A stretch of DNA of 48,687 nucleotides from positions 1 through 48,687 of the forward strand of contig JBBQSF010000006.1 of the NCBI GenBank assembly GCA_038214085.1. The letters run 5' to 3'. This DNA is from JBBQSF01 sp038214085. Lineage in GTDB: Bacteria; Bacteroidota; Bacteroidia; Bacteroidales; CG2-30-32-10. A model generated the notes under the pieces. It saw nothing but the letters and a program-made list of their open reading frames with translations, was not told the origin of the DNA and ran no database searches. A program made the position numbers and the translations under genes. Positions 7,881 through 18,100 of the stretch are shown here, one piece after another (position 1 is the stretch's first letter; the number at the start of each line of letters is the position of its first letter).

Positions 7881-8933
7881 ATGAGCATTACCGCGCTTAA
7901 AAAACGAGAATATCTCCCTGATTTTATCAAGGGCATGGCTGTATTGCTGATGATACAAGTACATATTGTTGAATTATTTGCCAATCAGGGAATTTACGAC
8001 AGCACTTTAGGGAAAATACTTCTTTTTCTTGGGGGTCCACCAGTTGCTCCATTGTTTGTGGGATTTATGGGCTTTTACCTTGCCAAATCAACAAAGGGTC
8101 TTAAAAGTTTTTTACAAAGAGGCTTCATCCTTTTTGCAGGTGGAATTTTGCTGAATATCCTTTTCAATGCAAATCTGCTGATAAACATTATTCTTGGAAA
8201 CATTGAAGCCAAACCACTTACGTACATTTTTGGTTGCGATATTCTTCCGCTGGCAGGTTTGTCATTAATATTTATTGGTTTGATTAGGGAATTGTTCGGT
8301 AAACGTTTTTACATTTATATTCTTATTTCCATTTCCATTGCTGCGGTGGCGCCATTTTTAGCCTGGAGCAACTCATTTAACAATGGCTTTAATTATTTTC
8401 TTGCCTTTTTTGGTGGCGATTTCCATTGGTCATATTTTCCTTTTTTTCCATGGGCGGCATATCCTGTAATGGGTTTTGCACTTGGTTTGATTTGGAAGAA
8501 ATATCCCCTTGGGAAAATACTGCGTGAAGAAATTTTGTGGCTTATTTTTGTGGCTTGCGTTGTTGTTGTGATTGTTACCTGGAAATATGGATATACTATT
8601 TCGTGGGATTTATTGAAATACTACCATCACAACGTCGTGTATTTTTTATGGGCACTTGCATTTTCAGCTACTTATCTTGTACTCACAGATTTCGCAATTC
8701 GAAGTTCAAAGAAACATTTTCTTGTTTTATTTATCCGCTGGCTGGGAATGAATGTTACTCGGGTTTATGTTGTACAGTGGATTATTATTGGAAATCTTGG
8801 AACATATCTATATAAAAGTCAGAGTGTGATTCAGATAATACTCTGGTTTTTGGCAATAACAGCTATTACATCAATTATTACACATTATTCTTTAAAAATA
8901 AAAACAAACATACTTAAAAGGAGGAAATCATGA
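7881..8933 (+). CDS. Multi-span membrane protein, HGSNAT/DUF1624-like acyltransferase
   Basis: A 350-residue protein with about nine to ten membrane segments. The N-terminus R-E-Y-L-P-D-F-I-K-G-M-A-V-L-L-M followed by Q-V-H-I (H28) matches the opening helix of the heparan-alpha-glucosaminide N-acetyltransferase / DUF1624 family, where the D-x-x-R/K-G and following His are conserved. A second block, S-Y-F-P-F-F-P-W-A-A-Y-P-V-M-G near residues 185-200, is also typical. Such proteins move acetyl groups from cytoplasmic acetyl-CoA to sugars or amines outside the membrane. The stop overlaps the next start (ATGA), so it is coupled to TPR copy 2. Substrate unknown. Confidence 0.7.
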   Translation: MSITALKKREYLPDFIKGMAVLLMIQVHIVELFANQGIYDSTLGKILLFLGGPPVAPLFVGFMGFYLAKSTKGLKSFLQRGFILFAGGILLNILFNANLLINIILGNIEAKPLTYIFGCDILPLAGLSLIFIGLIRELFGKRFYIYILISISIAAVAPFLAWSNSFNNGFNYFLAFFGGDFHWSYFPFFPWAAYPVMGFALGLIWKKYPLGKILREEILWLIFVACVVVVIVTWKYGYTISWDLLKYYHHNVVYFLWALAFSATYLVLTDFAIRSSKKHFLVLFIRWLGMNVTRVYVVQWIIIGNLGTYLYKSQSVIQIILWFLAITAITSIITHYSLKIKTNILKRRKS

Positions 8934-9550
8934 AAAAGCGCCCTATTCTTATCATTCTAATGATTGTTTCGTTCGGCTTTGCAAAAGCGCAGGACACCAT
9001 TCCGCAGAAAGTAATTTCGGCATTCGAAACCAGCTATATTTACGAAACAGCGTTGCAATATACCAAAGCAGCAGGGCAGATTAAGGCAGTTTATGATACA
9101 AAATCGTACGAAATGAATCTGAGGCTGGGCTGGCTCATGTATTATTCTGGATCGTATATCGAGTCGTCGGGATATTACAAAAAAGCAGTTGCCCTGAAAC
9201 CCAAATCAGTTGAAGCAAGGCTTGGATATGTGTTGCCATTGGCGGCGCTCGGAAGCTGGGATTCGGTAAGAGTGCAGTATGAGCAAATTCTGAAAGTAGA
9301 TCCAATGAACACAAAGGTGAATTACCGCATGGGTCTGATTTACTTTTACAAAGCCGATTACAAAACTGCTGCAACGTACTTTAAAACAGCCGCCGAACTG
9401 TATCCTTTTGATTATGATATTACACTTGCAAGTGCGCAAAATGAGGCGAAACTGGGTAACAATTTAATTGCTAAAGCACTATTTACCAAAGTACTGATTA
9501 TTGAGCCAAACGACTCCACTGCTCTGAGTGGATTGAAGAAAGTGAAGTAA
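8930..9550 (+). CDS. Secreted TPR protein (copy 2, paralogue of 6785-7411)
   Basis: A 206-residue protein with a signal peptide (cleavage after about F-A-K-A-Q, residue 21) and several TPR units (N-L-R-L-G-W-L near 63, N-Y-R-M-G-L-I-Y-F near 135). It shares long matched stretches with the copy at 6785-7411, including YPFDYDIT, so one arose by duplication. The start overlaps the acyltransferase stop by four bases and is preceded by AGGAGG at 8919-8924, an unusually good Shine-Dalgarno for this phylum that also encodes the end of the upstream protein. Confidence 0.7.
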   Translation: MKKRPILIILMIVSFGFAKAQDTIPQKVISAFETSYIYETALQYTKAAGQIKAVYDTKSYEMNLRLGWLMYYSGSYIESSGYYKKAVALKPKSVEARLGYVLPLAALGSWDSVRVQYEQILKVDPMNTKVNYRMGLIYFYKADYKTAATYFKTAAELYPFDYDITLASAQNEAKLGNNLIAKALFTKVLIIEPNDSTALSGLKKVK

Positions 9551-9553
9551 AAA

Positions 9554-10165
9554 TCAATTGCAATTGCAATTAAACGAAAAGAAAATTTTAGTATTCGGAA
9601 GCTGTTGTTCCATGAGTTCCTGTGCCGCTGGGCGGATTGAAATTACGCGTAAGTCAACTACTTTTAACGAAGTGCTCAGTTTTGAAATTTCATCAGGAAA
9701 CTGTTGAATTTCGTTGCCCCACATATCCAGAAAGCGCATTTTGGTTAAATTGGAAATTTCGGGAGGAAGCTCGGCAATAATGTTCTGGTTGAGAATAAGT
9801 TGTGTTATATTTACAAGTTTTCCAATTTCTTTGGGCAGCGAATCAATCATATTCATGCTCAGGTTAAGCTTTTGAAGATGCGTAAGGTTTCCTATTTCTT
9901 TTGGAACTTCAGTAATTTTATTTTTGCTCAGATCCAGTTCCTGAAGGTTTTTAAACAAAAAAATTTGTTCGGGGATTTTTTTAAGCTTTTCCTTTTTAAG
10001 TGTGAGTTTGTATACACTGTCGGGATTTTTTAGTGCTTCGGTAAGCGAAGTATAAACAGGTAAATCAGCGAGCGTTGTGGAATCAAGAATTTGTGCATTT
10101 GCAGAAAATTGCGAAAGCACAAAACTAAATAAACAAAGAAGTCCGGTTCTTAAAAAAAAGTTCAT
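9554..10165 (-). CDS. Secreted leucine-rich-repeat protein
   Basis: About 203 residues from the ATG at 10165, which gives a clean signal peptide (M-N-F-F-L-R ... S-A-N-A-Q). A TTG start at 10183 would place charged residues before it and overlap ribF, so I prefer the ATG. Four to five LRRs of the L-x-x-L-P-x-E-I type span about residues 60-165 (LQELDLSKN, LQKLNLSMN, ITQLILNQN, MRFLDMWGN). LRRs bind proteins. The protein ends N-C-N-C-N. It follows ribF after a gap of 10 bp and is probably co-transcribed with it, though no functional link is evident. Confidence 0.75.
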   Translation of the reverse strand: MNFFLRTGLLCLFSFVLSQFSANAQILDSTTLADLPVYTSLTEALKNPDSVYKLTLKKEKLKKIPEQIFLFKNLQELDLSKNKITEVPKEIGNLTHLQKLNLSMNMIDSLPKEIGKLVNITQLILNQNIIAELPPEISNLTKMRFLDMWGNEIQQFPDEISKLSTSLKVVDLRVISIRPAAQELMEQQLPNTKIFFSFNCNCN

Positions 10166-10175
10166 TTCAATTAAA

Positions 10176-11102
10176 TTAGCCAAGAATTTTTTTCGCTATT
10201 ATTTTATCCTGTTCCATTTGTAATCTTAACGCTTCAATATCCGAAAACTTGTATTCATCACGCATTTTTTCAATAAATTCCACACAAATAGTTTCGCCGT
10301 ATATTTCACGATTAAAATCAAAAATATTAACCTCAATCCTTAGTTCCGTTCCGTTTACTGTCGGGTTGGTGCCAATATTCATCATTCCCTTGTAAACAAT
10401 ATTTGAATGGTTTATCATTACTGCATAAACCCCGTATCCGGGTATCAGTTTCAAGGGGTCGTCAACAAGAATATTTGCTGTTGGAAACCCAATTTCGCGA
10501 CCTATTCTGCTGCCATTTGTAACCGTTCCGCATATAAAATAATTGTAACCCAGATATAAATTGGCAGTGGTAACATCGCCATTATTAAGTGCATTACGTA
10601 TTTTTGTTGAACTAACTGCAATGTTTTCAATATCCTGCGAAGGAATTTCCTCTACTTTAAAGCCGTATAAATCCTCATTTTCTTTGAGGGATGAAAAATC
10701 ACCGCTTCTGCCTTTTCCAAAGTGGTGATCGTAACCAATTACCAAACGGTTCACATGTAAGGTATCTACAAGAATGTCTTTAATAAATTCATCCGACGAA
10801 AGAGATGCAAATTCTTTGGTAAAAGGAATTTCAATTACATGATTAACGCCCGTTTTTTCGAGAAGTTTAATCTTTTCGTTGCGCGAATTCAGTAGTTTGA
10901 TTGAAAAATTATCCGGATTCAACACAATTTGAGGATGCGGATAAAATGTAAGGATAACACTTTCTCCATTGGTTTGGTTTGCAACAGTTATGAGTCGGTC
11001 TATTATTTTTCTATGCCCGATATGTACGCCGTCAAAGGTGCCGGTGGTAAGCGCTGGCTTGTAGATTTTAATGGCCATATCAAAGCTGGTGTACAAGTTC
11101 AT
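10176..11102 (-). CDS. ribF: Bifunctional riboflavin kinase / FAD synthetase
   Basis: A protein of about 308 residues that makes FMN from riboflavin and then FAD. The N-terminal adenylyltransferase domain shows G-T-F-D-G-V-H-I-G-H (about residues 21-30), the nucleotidyl-transferase motif; the C-terminal flavokinase domain shows G-R-E-I-G-F-P-T-A-N near 190. Length fits RibF. The ATG at 11102 is preferred over a TTG two codons upstream. The 320 bp upstream (11109-11428), which also precede the divergent flavoprotein gene, hold no further gene; the region is AT-rich and no strong promoter could be fixed. Confidence 0.93.
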   Translation of the reverse strand: MNLYTSFDMAIKIYKPALTTGTFDGVHIGHRKIIDRLITVANQTNGESVILTFYPHPQIVLNPDNFSIKLLNSRNEKIKLLEKTGVNHVIEIPFTKEFASLSSDEFIKDILVDTLHVNRLVIGYDHHFGKGRSGDFSSLKENEDLYGFKVEEIPSQDIENIAVSSTKIRNALNNGDVTTANLYLGYNYFICGTVTNGSRIGREIGFPTANILVDDPLKLIPGYGVYAVMINHSNIVYKGMMNIGTNPTVNGTELRIEVNIFDFNREIYGETICVEFIEKMRDEYKFSDIEALRLQMEQDKIIAKKILG

Positions 11103-11428
11103 TAGCAAGCGAAAGAAGTAAATTCTAAGTGGATTTTATTTAATTCAAGTTATTAAGGGCAAAATTAAGAATTATTTGAGAACATTTCACCCTTTAATAC
11201 GGGTAAGCAATTCTGTTTAATTTTATTTACAATTTGTATGTTAATTAACGACATGTTTTTGCAATTGATTTAATAAAACACTTGATTAAACCTAAAATAT
11301 AAGTGTTTCAAGTTTTTCTGATATTAACAAGAACAACAGTATGCATTTAAAAAAATACAAGTTCATAGCGATTATTTCAACCAAAAATAGTACTTTTACA
11401 AACTTCTAGAAAAGAAGCCAGATTTGTT

Positions 11429-12517
11429 ATGGAAAATTTTTTTATAGGCGATATTAAAGTTTCTGTTCCTATTGTACAAGGGGGAATGGGTATCGGAGTT
11501 TCTCGGTCAGGGCTTGCATCTGCAGTTGCCAATGAAGGTGGCGTAGGCGTTATTTCTGCAGTAGGTTTGGGCCTTTTTGTTTCGGACGAATACAATAACA
11601 GAAGGGATTTTCTTGAGCTTCACAATTCAGCTTTGCGTCAGGAAATAAGAAAAGCAAGAGAAAAAACCAAAGGAATTCTTGGTGTTAATATCATGGGAGT
11701 TCTGAATAATTTTGGAGAACTTGTTAAAACGGCAATTGATGAAAAGATAGATGTTGTGTTTGTTGGTGCCGGTCTTCCGCTTGATTTACCGGGATATCTG
11801 CCCGAAAACAGTAAAACAAAGCTTGTTCCTATTGTCTCTTCAGGGCGTGCTGCAAAAATTATCTGTCGTAAGTGGAAAGATCAGTACAATCATTTGCCTG
11901 ATGCAATTGTTATCGAAGGTCCAAAAGCAGGAGGGCATCTCGGCTTTAAGCTCCAAGATATTGAAGAAAATAAGTTCAATTTAGAGGAATTGTTAATTGA
12001 AACTGCTGAGGCAGTAAAACCTTTTGAGGACAAATATGAACAAAAAATTCCGCTTATCGTTGGCGGAGGCATTTATACAGGTGCCGATGTTTATAAATTT
12101 ATAAATTTAGGTGCATCCGGAGTACAAATGGCTACACGCTTTATTACTACTTTTGAATGCGATGCTTCAGATACCTTCAAAAATGCATTCATCAACTCTA
12201 CCGAAGAAGATATTCAGATTATCAAAAGCCCAGTTGGTCTTCCAGGAAGAGCAATAATTAATGATTTTCTGAAAAAGGTTAAGAATGGTGAAAAACATCC
12301 AGTCAATTGTCCTTACCATTGTTTAAAAACATGCGATTACCGTACAGCGCCTTACTGTATTGTAAATGCACTATTTAATGCTGTTAACGGGAATATGCAG
12401 AACGGCTTTGCTTTTTCGGGAACCAATGGATACCGTGCCAATAAAATTATTTCAGTAAAAGAAACATTTAACGAAATTATTTCAGAATTCGATCAGGCAG
12501 CACTAACAGCAGAGTAA
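11429..12517 (+). CDS. Nitronate monooxygenase / 2-nitropropane dioxygenase-like flavoprotein
   Basis: A 362-residue TIM-barrel FMN enzyme. Typical signatures are P-I-V-Q-G-G-M-G near 14-21, the A-x-A-V-A-N-E-G-G-V-G-V block near 31-42, I-V-I-E-G-P-K-A-G-G-H near 155-165 and I-V-G-G-G-I-Y near 209-215. The C-terminal Cys-rich stretch (C-P-Y-H-C-L-K-T-C-D, about residues 294-303) suggests a metal or cluster site found in one branch of the family. The family oxidises alkyl nitronates, and relatives include FabK enoyl reductases. Physiological substrate here is uncertain. It is divergent from ribF. Confidence 0.8.
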   Translation: MENFFIGDIKVSVPIVQGGMGIGVSRSGLASAVANEGGVGVISAVGLGLFVSDEYNNRRDFLELHNSALRQEIRKAREKTKGILGVNIMGVLNNFGELVKTAIDEKIDVVFVGAGLPLDLPGYLPENSKTKLVPIVSSGRAAKIICRKWKDQYNHLPDAIVIEGPKAGGHLGFKLQDIEENKFNLEELLIETAEAVKPFEDKYEQKIPLIVGGGIYTGADVYKFINLGASGVQMATRFITTFECDASDTFKNAFINSTEEDIQIIKSPVGLPGRAIINDFLKKVKNGEKHPVNCPYHCLKTCDYRTAPYCIVNALFNAVNGNMQNGFAFSGTNGYRANKIISVKETFNEIISEFDQAALTAE

Positions 12518-12592
12518 TCCAAGCCTGTTTGATACTTTGCAAAGGGTACAAACATTTTTTATAAAAAAAGTACCAATTTCAGTTTTCCGTAT

Positions 12593-12600
12593 TACATTTG
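12593..12600 (+). promoter_or_regulatory. -7 element before the potassium-uptake genes
   Basis: TACATTTG fits TAnnTTTG and lies 17 bp before the ATG at 12618. A matching -33 TTG was not found at the expected distance. Confidence 0.4.
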
Positions 12601-12617
12601 TGGGTTAAATAATTATA

Positions 12618-13313
12618 ATGAAATCACAGAAATATGCCGTTATCGGTATAGGGCAATTTGGTCGCGCAATTGCAAAAGCTTTATCTGAAAAAGGAGCCGA
12701 AGTAATGGCTATTGATATAGATCAGGATGTAATTGATGGCATTGCAGAACATGTAGCGTTGGCTGTAGCATTAGATGCTACTGATAAAAAAGCATTGATG
12801 TCGCAAAATATAAACGATTTTGATGCCGTTGTTATCGCCATTGGGCAGGACTTTGAAAAAGTGCTTTTATGCAGTGTAACGCTTCAGGAATTGGGTGTAA
12901 AACGAATAATTTCCAGAGCCAGCGGCCGAAACCAAAGATATATACTTGAAAAAATTGGCATCAAAGAAGTACTTTCCCCCGAATACGAAGTAGGTGTAAT
13001 TGTAGCTGAGCGTTTGCGAAATCCAAACATTGTATCCTATCTTCAATTCCCTGACGATTACCGAATTGCCGAACTTAAAACCCCCAAAGGAATTGCTTAC
13101 CGTACTCTTGAAGATATTAATTTCCGCGACAATTATAAGCTGAGTTTGATAACCATTAAACAGGAATACGAAATTAAAAGAAAAGAGGAATTAGTTATTG
13201 AACAACACATTGAAGGGGTGCCAAACTCAAAAACAGAAGTTCAGCCAAATGATACCCTTGTGGTTTTTGGGAAAAACCGTGATATTGAGAGATTTATCAA
13301 TATCAACCAGTAA
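12618..13313 (+). CDS. ktrA: Potassium uptake regulatory subunit (TrkA/KtrA)
   Basis: A 231-residue cytoplasmic gating ring protein. The N-terminal RCK_N Rossmann domain has G-I-G-Q-F-G (about residues 10-15) and the acidic A-I-D-I-D that ends strand beta2, as in NAD(H)/ATP-binding RCK domains. The RCK_C domain covers about residues 140-225. One RCK pair is the KtrA form; TrkA proper carries two. It lies 14 bp before the KtrB/TrkH gene, so they form one K+ (or Na+-dependent K+) uptake system. Confidence 0.88.
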   Translation: MKSQKYAVIGIGQFGRAIAKALSEKGAEVMAIDIDQDVIDGIAEHVALAVALDATDKKALMSQNINDFDAVVIAIGQDFEKVLLCSVTLQELGVKRIISRASGRNQRYILEKIGIKEVLSPEYEVGVIVAERLRNPNIVSYLQFPDDYRIAELKTPKGIAYRTLEDINFRDNYKLSLITIKQEYEIKRKEELVIEQHIEGVPNSKTEVQPNDTLVVFGKNRDIERFININQ

Positions 13314-13327
13314 ATCATTGCAAAGCA

Positions 13328-15142
13328 ATGGCAATAAGCACTATTAATAAAATCCGGGAATTTCTGAATCTGCGCATTTATGCCAGCAGAACCCCTGTTC
13401 TTATTATACTCCGAATTATTAGCATAATAGTTTCATTTACTGCAATGGGAAGCATCCTTTATTATTATGGCTTTCCAAAAACATATGAATCGGTTTACTA
13501 TTGTCAGTTGATTATCCGGATAAGTTTTTTCTACTACATTTTAAGATACTTTTTGCGGGTTTTTTACGAATTTCAACCCATTCAATTTATAAAGCAAAAT
13601 ATTTTTGAAGCTTTTTTAATGATTGTTTTGCTTGTAAGTGGTGTAGCCGTTGAATTTTTTGGATATGATTTTTTCTCCCAAAATCTCGATTCAGCTGGGG
13701 TTCATGCTTTTAGCCCTTTTTCTGTTCTGATTATTCAGGGATATTTTTTTGTTATTTTAATAATTGATATGGCTAAGGCAAGTCAGCGGCTCGGACTTCT
13801 TAATTTGAGTCCTGCTACTTTGCTATCCTTTTCATTTATTATACTTATTGTTATCGGAGCAGGTTTGCTGATGTTGCCTGAAATGACCACAGCTCAATTT
13901 ATCCGCCCTATTGACGCACTTTTTACTTCCTGTAGTGCTTCATGTGTCACTGGGTTGATTGTGGTGGATACCGCCGTTTTTTTTACAATTAAAGGCAAGA
14001 TAATTATCATGTTGCTGATACAGCTCGGAGGCTTGAATATAATTACTTTTGCCACATATTTCACAACATTTTACCGTTCTACTGGCTTAAAATATCAATC
14101 CTTACTAAAAGACATTCTAAGCTCTGATAAAATAACGGAAAATCGCCAGCTGTTATGGGATATCATGCTTTTTAGTTTTATTATGGAAGGCATTGGTACA
14201 GCTACTTTATTTTTCCAATGGGGCGATGCTGTTAATTTTTCAAGCACAAAGGAGCAATTTTTTTATTCCCTTTTTCATACGGTTTCTGCGTTTAATAATG
14301 CCGGCTTTAGTTTGTTTACCAATAATTTGTACGAAGAAGCTGTCCGTCATTCCTATTATATTCATATCACCATTGCTTTTTTAATCTTTTTCGGAGGGCT
14401 TGGGTTTTCTGTTATGCATGATGTTTTTTCGCCCAAAAGCATTATTCAACGGGTTAAATTTTCATGGAAAAGATTAAAAGTGAATACAAAACTTTCATTA
14501 AGCACTTCGTTAATACTGGTTTTTGTAGGAGCAGCTTTTTTTTATATATTGGAATATAATAACAATGTGGATAACAGCAGTGTTTTGGGCTCAATTACAT
14601 CCAGTATTTTTCAGTCGGTAACCACCCGAACAGCTGGATTTAATACAGTTGATTTTACTCGGTTAGGACAACCCATATTGATAATTATGATCATGCTGAT
14701 GTTTATTGGTGCTTCTCCCGGATCAACCGGAGGTGGTATTAAAACTACAACATTTGCACTTCTTTTTAAATCAGCCATTTCTACTTTACGGGGTAAAAAA
14801 AATGTTGAATTATATAAACACACAATTTCATTCGATCTTATCGACAGGGCTTACTCTGTGTTTCTTTTTGCAATTGTGGTGGTATTGATATCTGCATTTA
14901 TGCTTACTATAACTGAGCCGGATCTTCCGTTTATTAAATTGTTGTTCGAAGAAGTTTCTGCATTTGCAACAGTAGGTTTGTCCACTGGTATTACTTTTGG
15001 ATTGAGCGATGCTGGAAAGATCATCATTATCTGTTCTATGTTTATCGGTCGTGTTGGGCCGCTAACCCTTGCTATGTCCCTCGTGCGAAGGAGAGCCACA
15101 AACAAATACAGGTATTCAAATGCAAATGTGCTAATAGGGTAA
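13328..15142 (+). CDS. Potassium uptake membrane subunit (TrkH/KtrB family)
   Basis: A 604-residue transporter. The four M-P-M pore repeats are visible by their filter loops: S-C-V-T-G near 208, N-N-A-G-F near 326, T-R-T-A-G-F near 434 and A-T-V-G-L-S near 556; the G-A-S-P-G-S-T-G-G-G-I-K-T block follows the third repeat. About 155 residues precede the first repeat and hold four hydrophobic segments, an extension common in Bacteroidota TrkH proteins but absent from B. subtilis KtrB (about 445 residues). The stop abuts the convergent gene with no spacer. Confidence 0.9.
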   Translation: MAISTINKIREFLNLRIYASRTPVLIILRIISIIVSFTAMGSILYYYGFPKTYESVYYCQLIIRISFFYYILRYFLRVFYEFQPIQFIKQNIFEAFLMIVLLVSGVAVEFFGYDFFSQNLDSAGVHAFSPFSVLIIQGYFFVILIIDMAKASQRLGLLNLSPATLLSFSFIILIVIGAGLLMLPEMTTAQFIRPIDALFTSCSASCVTGLIVVDTAVFFTIKGKIIIMLLIQLGGLNIITFATYFTTFYRSTGLKYQSLLKDILSSDKITENRQLLWDIMLFSFIMEGIGTATLFFQWGDAVNFSSTKEQFFYSLFHTVSAFNNAGFSLFTNNLYEEAVRHSYYIHITIAFLIFFGGLGFSVMHDVFSPKSIIQRVKFSWKRLKVNTKLSLSTSLILVFVGAAFFYILEYNNNVDNSSVLGSITSSIFQSVTTRTAGFNTVDFTRLGQPILIIMIMLMFIGASPGSTGGGIKTTTFALLFKSAISTLRGKKNVELYKHTISFDLIDRAYSVFLFAIVVVLISAFMLTITEPDLPFIKLLFEEVSAFATVGLSTGITFGLSDAGKIIIICSMFIGRVGPLTLAMSLVRRRATNKYRYSNANVLIG

Positions 15143-18100
15143 TCAAAAATATGCCCTTAGTTGGACACTTCCTACATGTATCATATTCGTGTTTTCCGAT
15201 TTCCTTCCCTCGTAGCTGATATTCATTTGTAGATTTTCCGCAATATTCCTTTGAAAGGAAATACTCCACGTGCTGTTTTTTCCAGCTTTTAAGCCGTTAA
15301 GCATTTCATAACTAACAGGTGTATTGGTGGCTCCGTTAAAAATATTGCGTATCAAATTGTATTTCACAAGCAAAATTCCACTCGAAAGTTTTGTGTATTT
15401 GAATTCAACACCGACTTTATTGTTAAAACACTTTTCATTTCCATATACTTCATCATTTTTCTTTTCGGTGTAATTATAAGTCAGGCTTAAGCGGAATGTT
15501 TTTCCCGGTTGCCAGCTCAGGGAAGGTTCTGTTTCAGTATAGGCCAGATTGAAGTCTCTTGTTGAAAAAAAAGCAGAAGTGTTTGACTTTATTCCACTAA
15601 GTTGCTTAGAGCTAAATGTGATTTTTTTTGAAATGTTCCAGCGGACATTTATTGTGTATGTTTGCGAAGTTCGGCTTTCAAAACCATTTACCAACAGCGA
15701 CTTGTTTTTGCTATCCGTATAAACAAAATCAGCCCCAAATTTTGAACTGCTTCTGTTAAAATAAAAAGAATTACGGAAAGAGGAATTTATCGAAATCAAA
15801 TTGGTATCGTTAACTTCAGAAACAAATGGATTATAAGCCTTCAGTTGATTTTTTTGAGTGTCTTTCCGATCAATTCGATAAGTGGTTTGATTTGAAAATT
15901 TAGTAAGAAAATTTCGAATTCCGGTTTTGCTATTCCATACAATTGAAGGGTTAATAATAAGCGATTCATTTAGCTGATTGCTATGGACTTTAATGTAAAG
16001 ATTTGTAGGAATATAAATACGAATATAATTTGCCTGATCCTGAAATGCTGCAATATCAAATTCATTCAGTTCCTTTACCCCATTTCCATTGTAATCAGTC
16101 CATGCATAAACTCCTTGCCCCTGAGCAACTTCCAGATATGAATATTCCTTTTTCACTTCATATCCTGAGCCTGTTTCGTAATACGTTGTTAGAGAAATAG
16201 CACCTTTAAACAACTTCAAACTATGTTCCAGTAAGCTTAATATTGTTTCATCTGCTTTTTGTGTGGTGAGAAGTGTATCGTCAATATATAGCTTACGGTA
16301 AGTATTGGAAATGCTTAATTTGTTGTTTGTGTTTTTTATTAGTTTTAATGTAAAACCAATGTTTTTTGCAGTTGACGATTGCTTTAATATTGCAATGGTG
16401 GGCAATTTATCAATACGCTCTTTATAAAACAAAGTAAAATTAACCTTTGTGGTGTCAGAATTTTCGGCATATACCTGCCACTCGTTATAGGCGAAGCTTG
16501 CGGCACTTAATTCGCTATTTATTTTTTTTGTGAGTTTGTTGTTTTCCTGCTCATTTTTAAAACCAAGAACCAGCCAGTTAATTTTTTTAGATATACCAGC
16601 TTTACTACGAATATAATTGGAAGAACTCAGCGAATCATCAGTATTAAGAATACTACCGCTTAAATTTATTGTAAATCCTTTTTTCTGATAACCTACAAGC
16701 GCCGAATGCCGCAACGCATTATATCCTATGGAGTTAACAAACAATTTTAATTGATAACCCAAAGTGTTTTTTTGTTTGTCCGAAGCCGTGAATCTTAAAG
16801 CAGAAATATTTTCGGTTGCCTTGGTTTTTGTATTTATCTGGTTCCAGTCGCGCGAAAACTCAGCATCGCGGTAACGCTCAATGGGCGAAAAGCTTTTTTC
16901 AGCAAATTCGTTGGTTACTTCTGACAGTAATGTCCACGAAGTACTGTCCTTTTTGCCTAACGGAGTTATTTTTTTTGCATAAACATTAACAGCAAACCCC
17001 TTGTCATCCTTTTTGTCTTTTTGCGAAAAAAGATTCTGATTGTTATTGCTGAATGCTGTTTCAAATCCTGCTTTTGTATTTTTATTTAAAGAAAAATCGC
17101 CCGAAAATGTAAGCAATTGTTTTTTCTTTGGCGTAATTAATAACATAATGGGTTCATGAGTCCCTTGTTTTACGCCTGCAAGAGGTGCAACCCAAGTAAA
17201 AACCCTACCATTGGCAGCACTTTGAGTTTGAATATAGTTTCCATTTCCTTGTCCCATATTGGTAAAACTCAGGCGGTAATAAGCACTATCCGGATTGGAA
17301 GAATAAACAAAAATGGAATCATAAATCAACGCATTAACTGTAGTGTCAAGCATTTTGTAAAGCACCTCATTGTTGTTGAAAGCAATGCTGTCGAATGTAG
17401 GTGCAAATGCGTTTTGTAAGCTATCGCCAATAGAGTATAGAAGCAATTTTTCTTCGGGAGAAAGTTGCTGCTGCACTGGCTGATTTTTCATATCTTGTTC
17501 CGAATAATAATTGAGTTTATAGGTAGCATTTTTAGTGATAAACTCATTTCCATAAAACAGCAAAGAACGAGCATAATTTTTATCAGAGTATTGAAATTCA
17601 ATGATAATTCTGCTGTCTTTTGTTATCATTCTTTTGCCAGTAAAAATAATTTCAGCGGTATTGTAATCAATAATATAATCTTCGTTTTGTCCGCGCTGCA
17701 TCAGCATACCGTCAATGTAAACCCTTTCGCTTCCGGAGAGTACAATAATATAGGTTTCGTTGTCTTCGCCTTTAAGTTTATATGGTCCCTGATTTCCTTC
17801 AATTCCTGCAATTGTATTTTTAGCATATTTCCCCTTCGAAATTGCCGCTGCTAGTGATAAATTTAAAGTTGTGGTTTTTTTGTTTTTATTTTCAAATAAA
17901 AAGGAGTTGGTAAAAGTAGCACCTTGAGCTTTTTTATAAAAACTCATGAAATAGGATTTGGGAGCGGCAAGTTCAAAATCACCGGCAATAAGTTTTGCCT
18001 TTTTCTGCGAAAGTTGAATATAAACCTTATCAAAATCCTGAATTTGCTGTGTGTTGCCATCGGGCTGAATGGGAATGTTATTGTCTGTTATAACTGCAAT

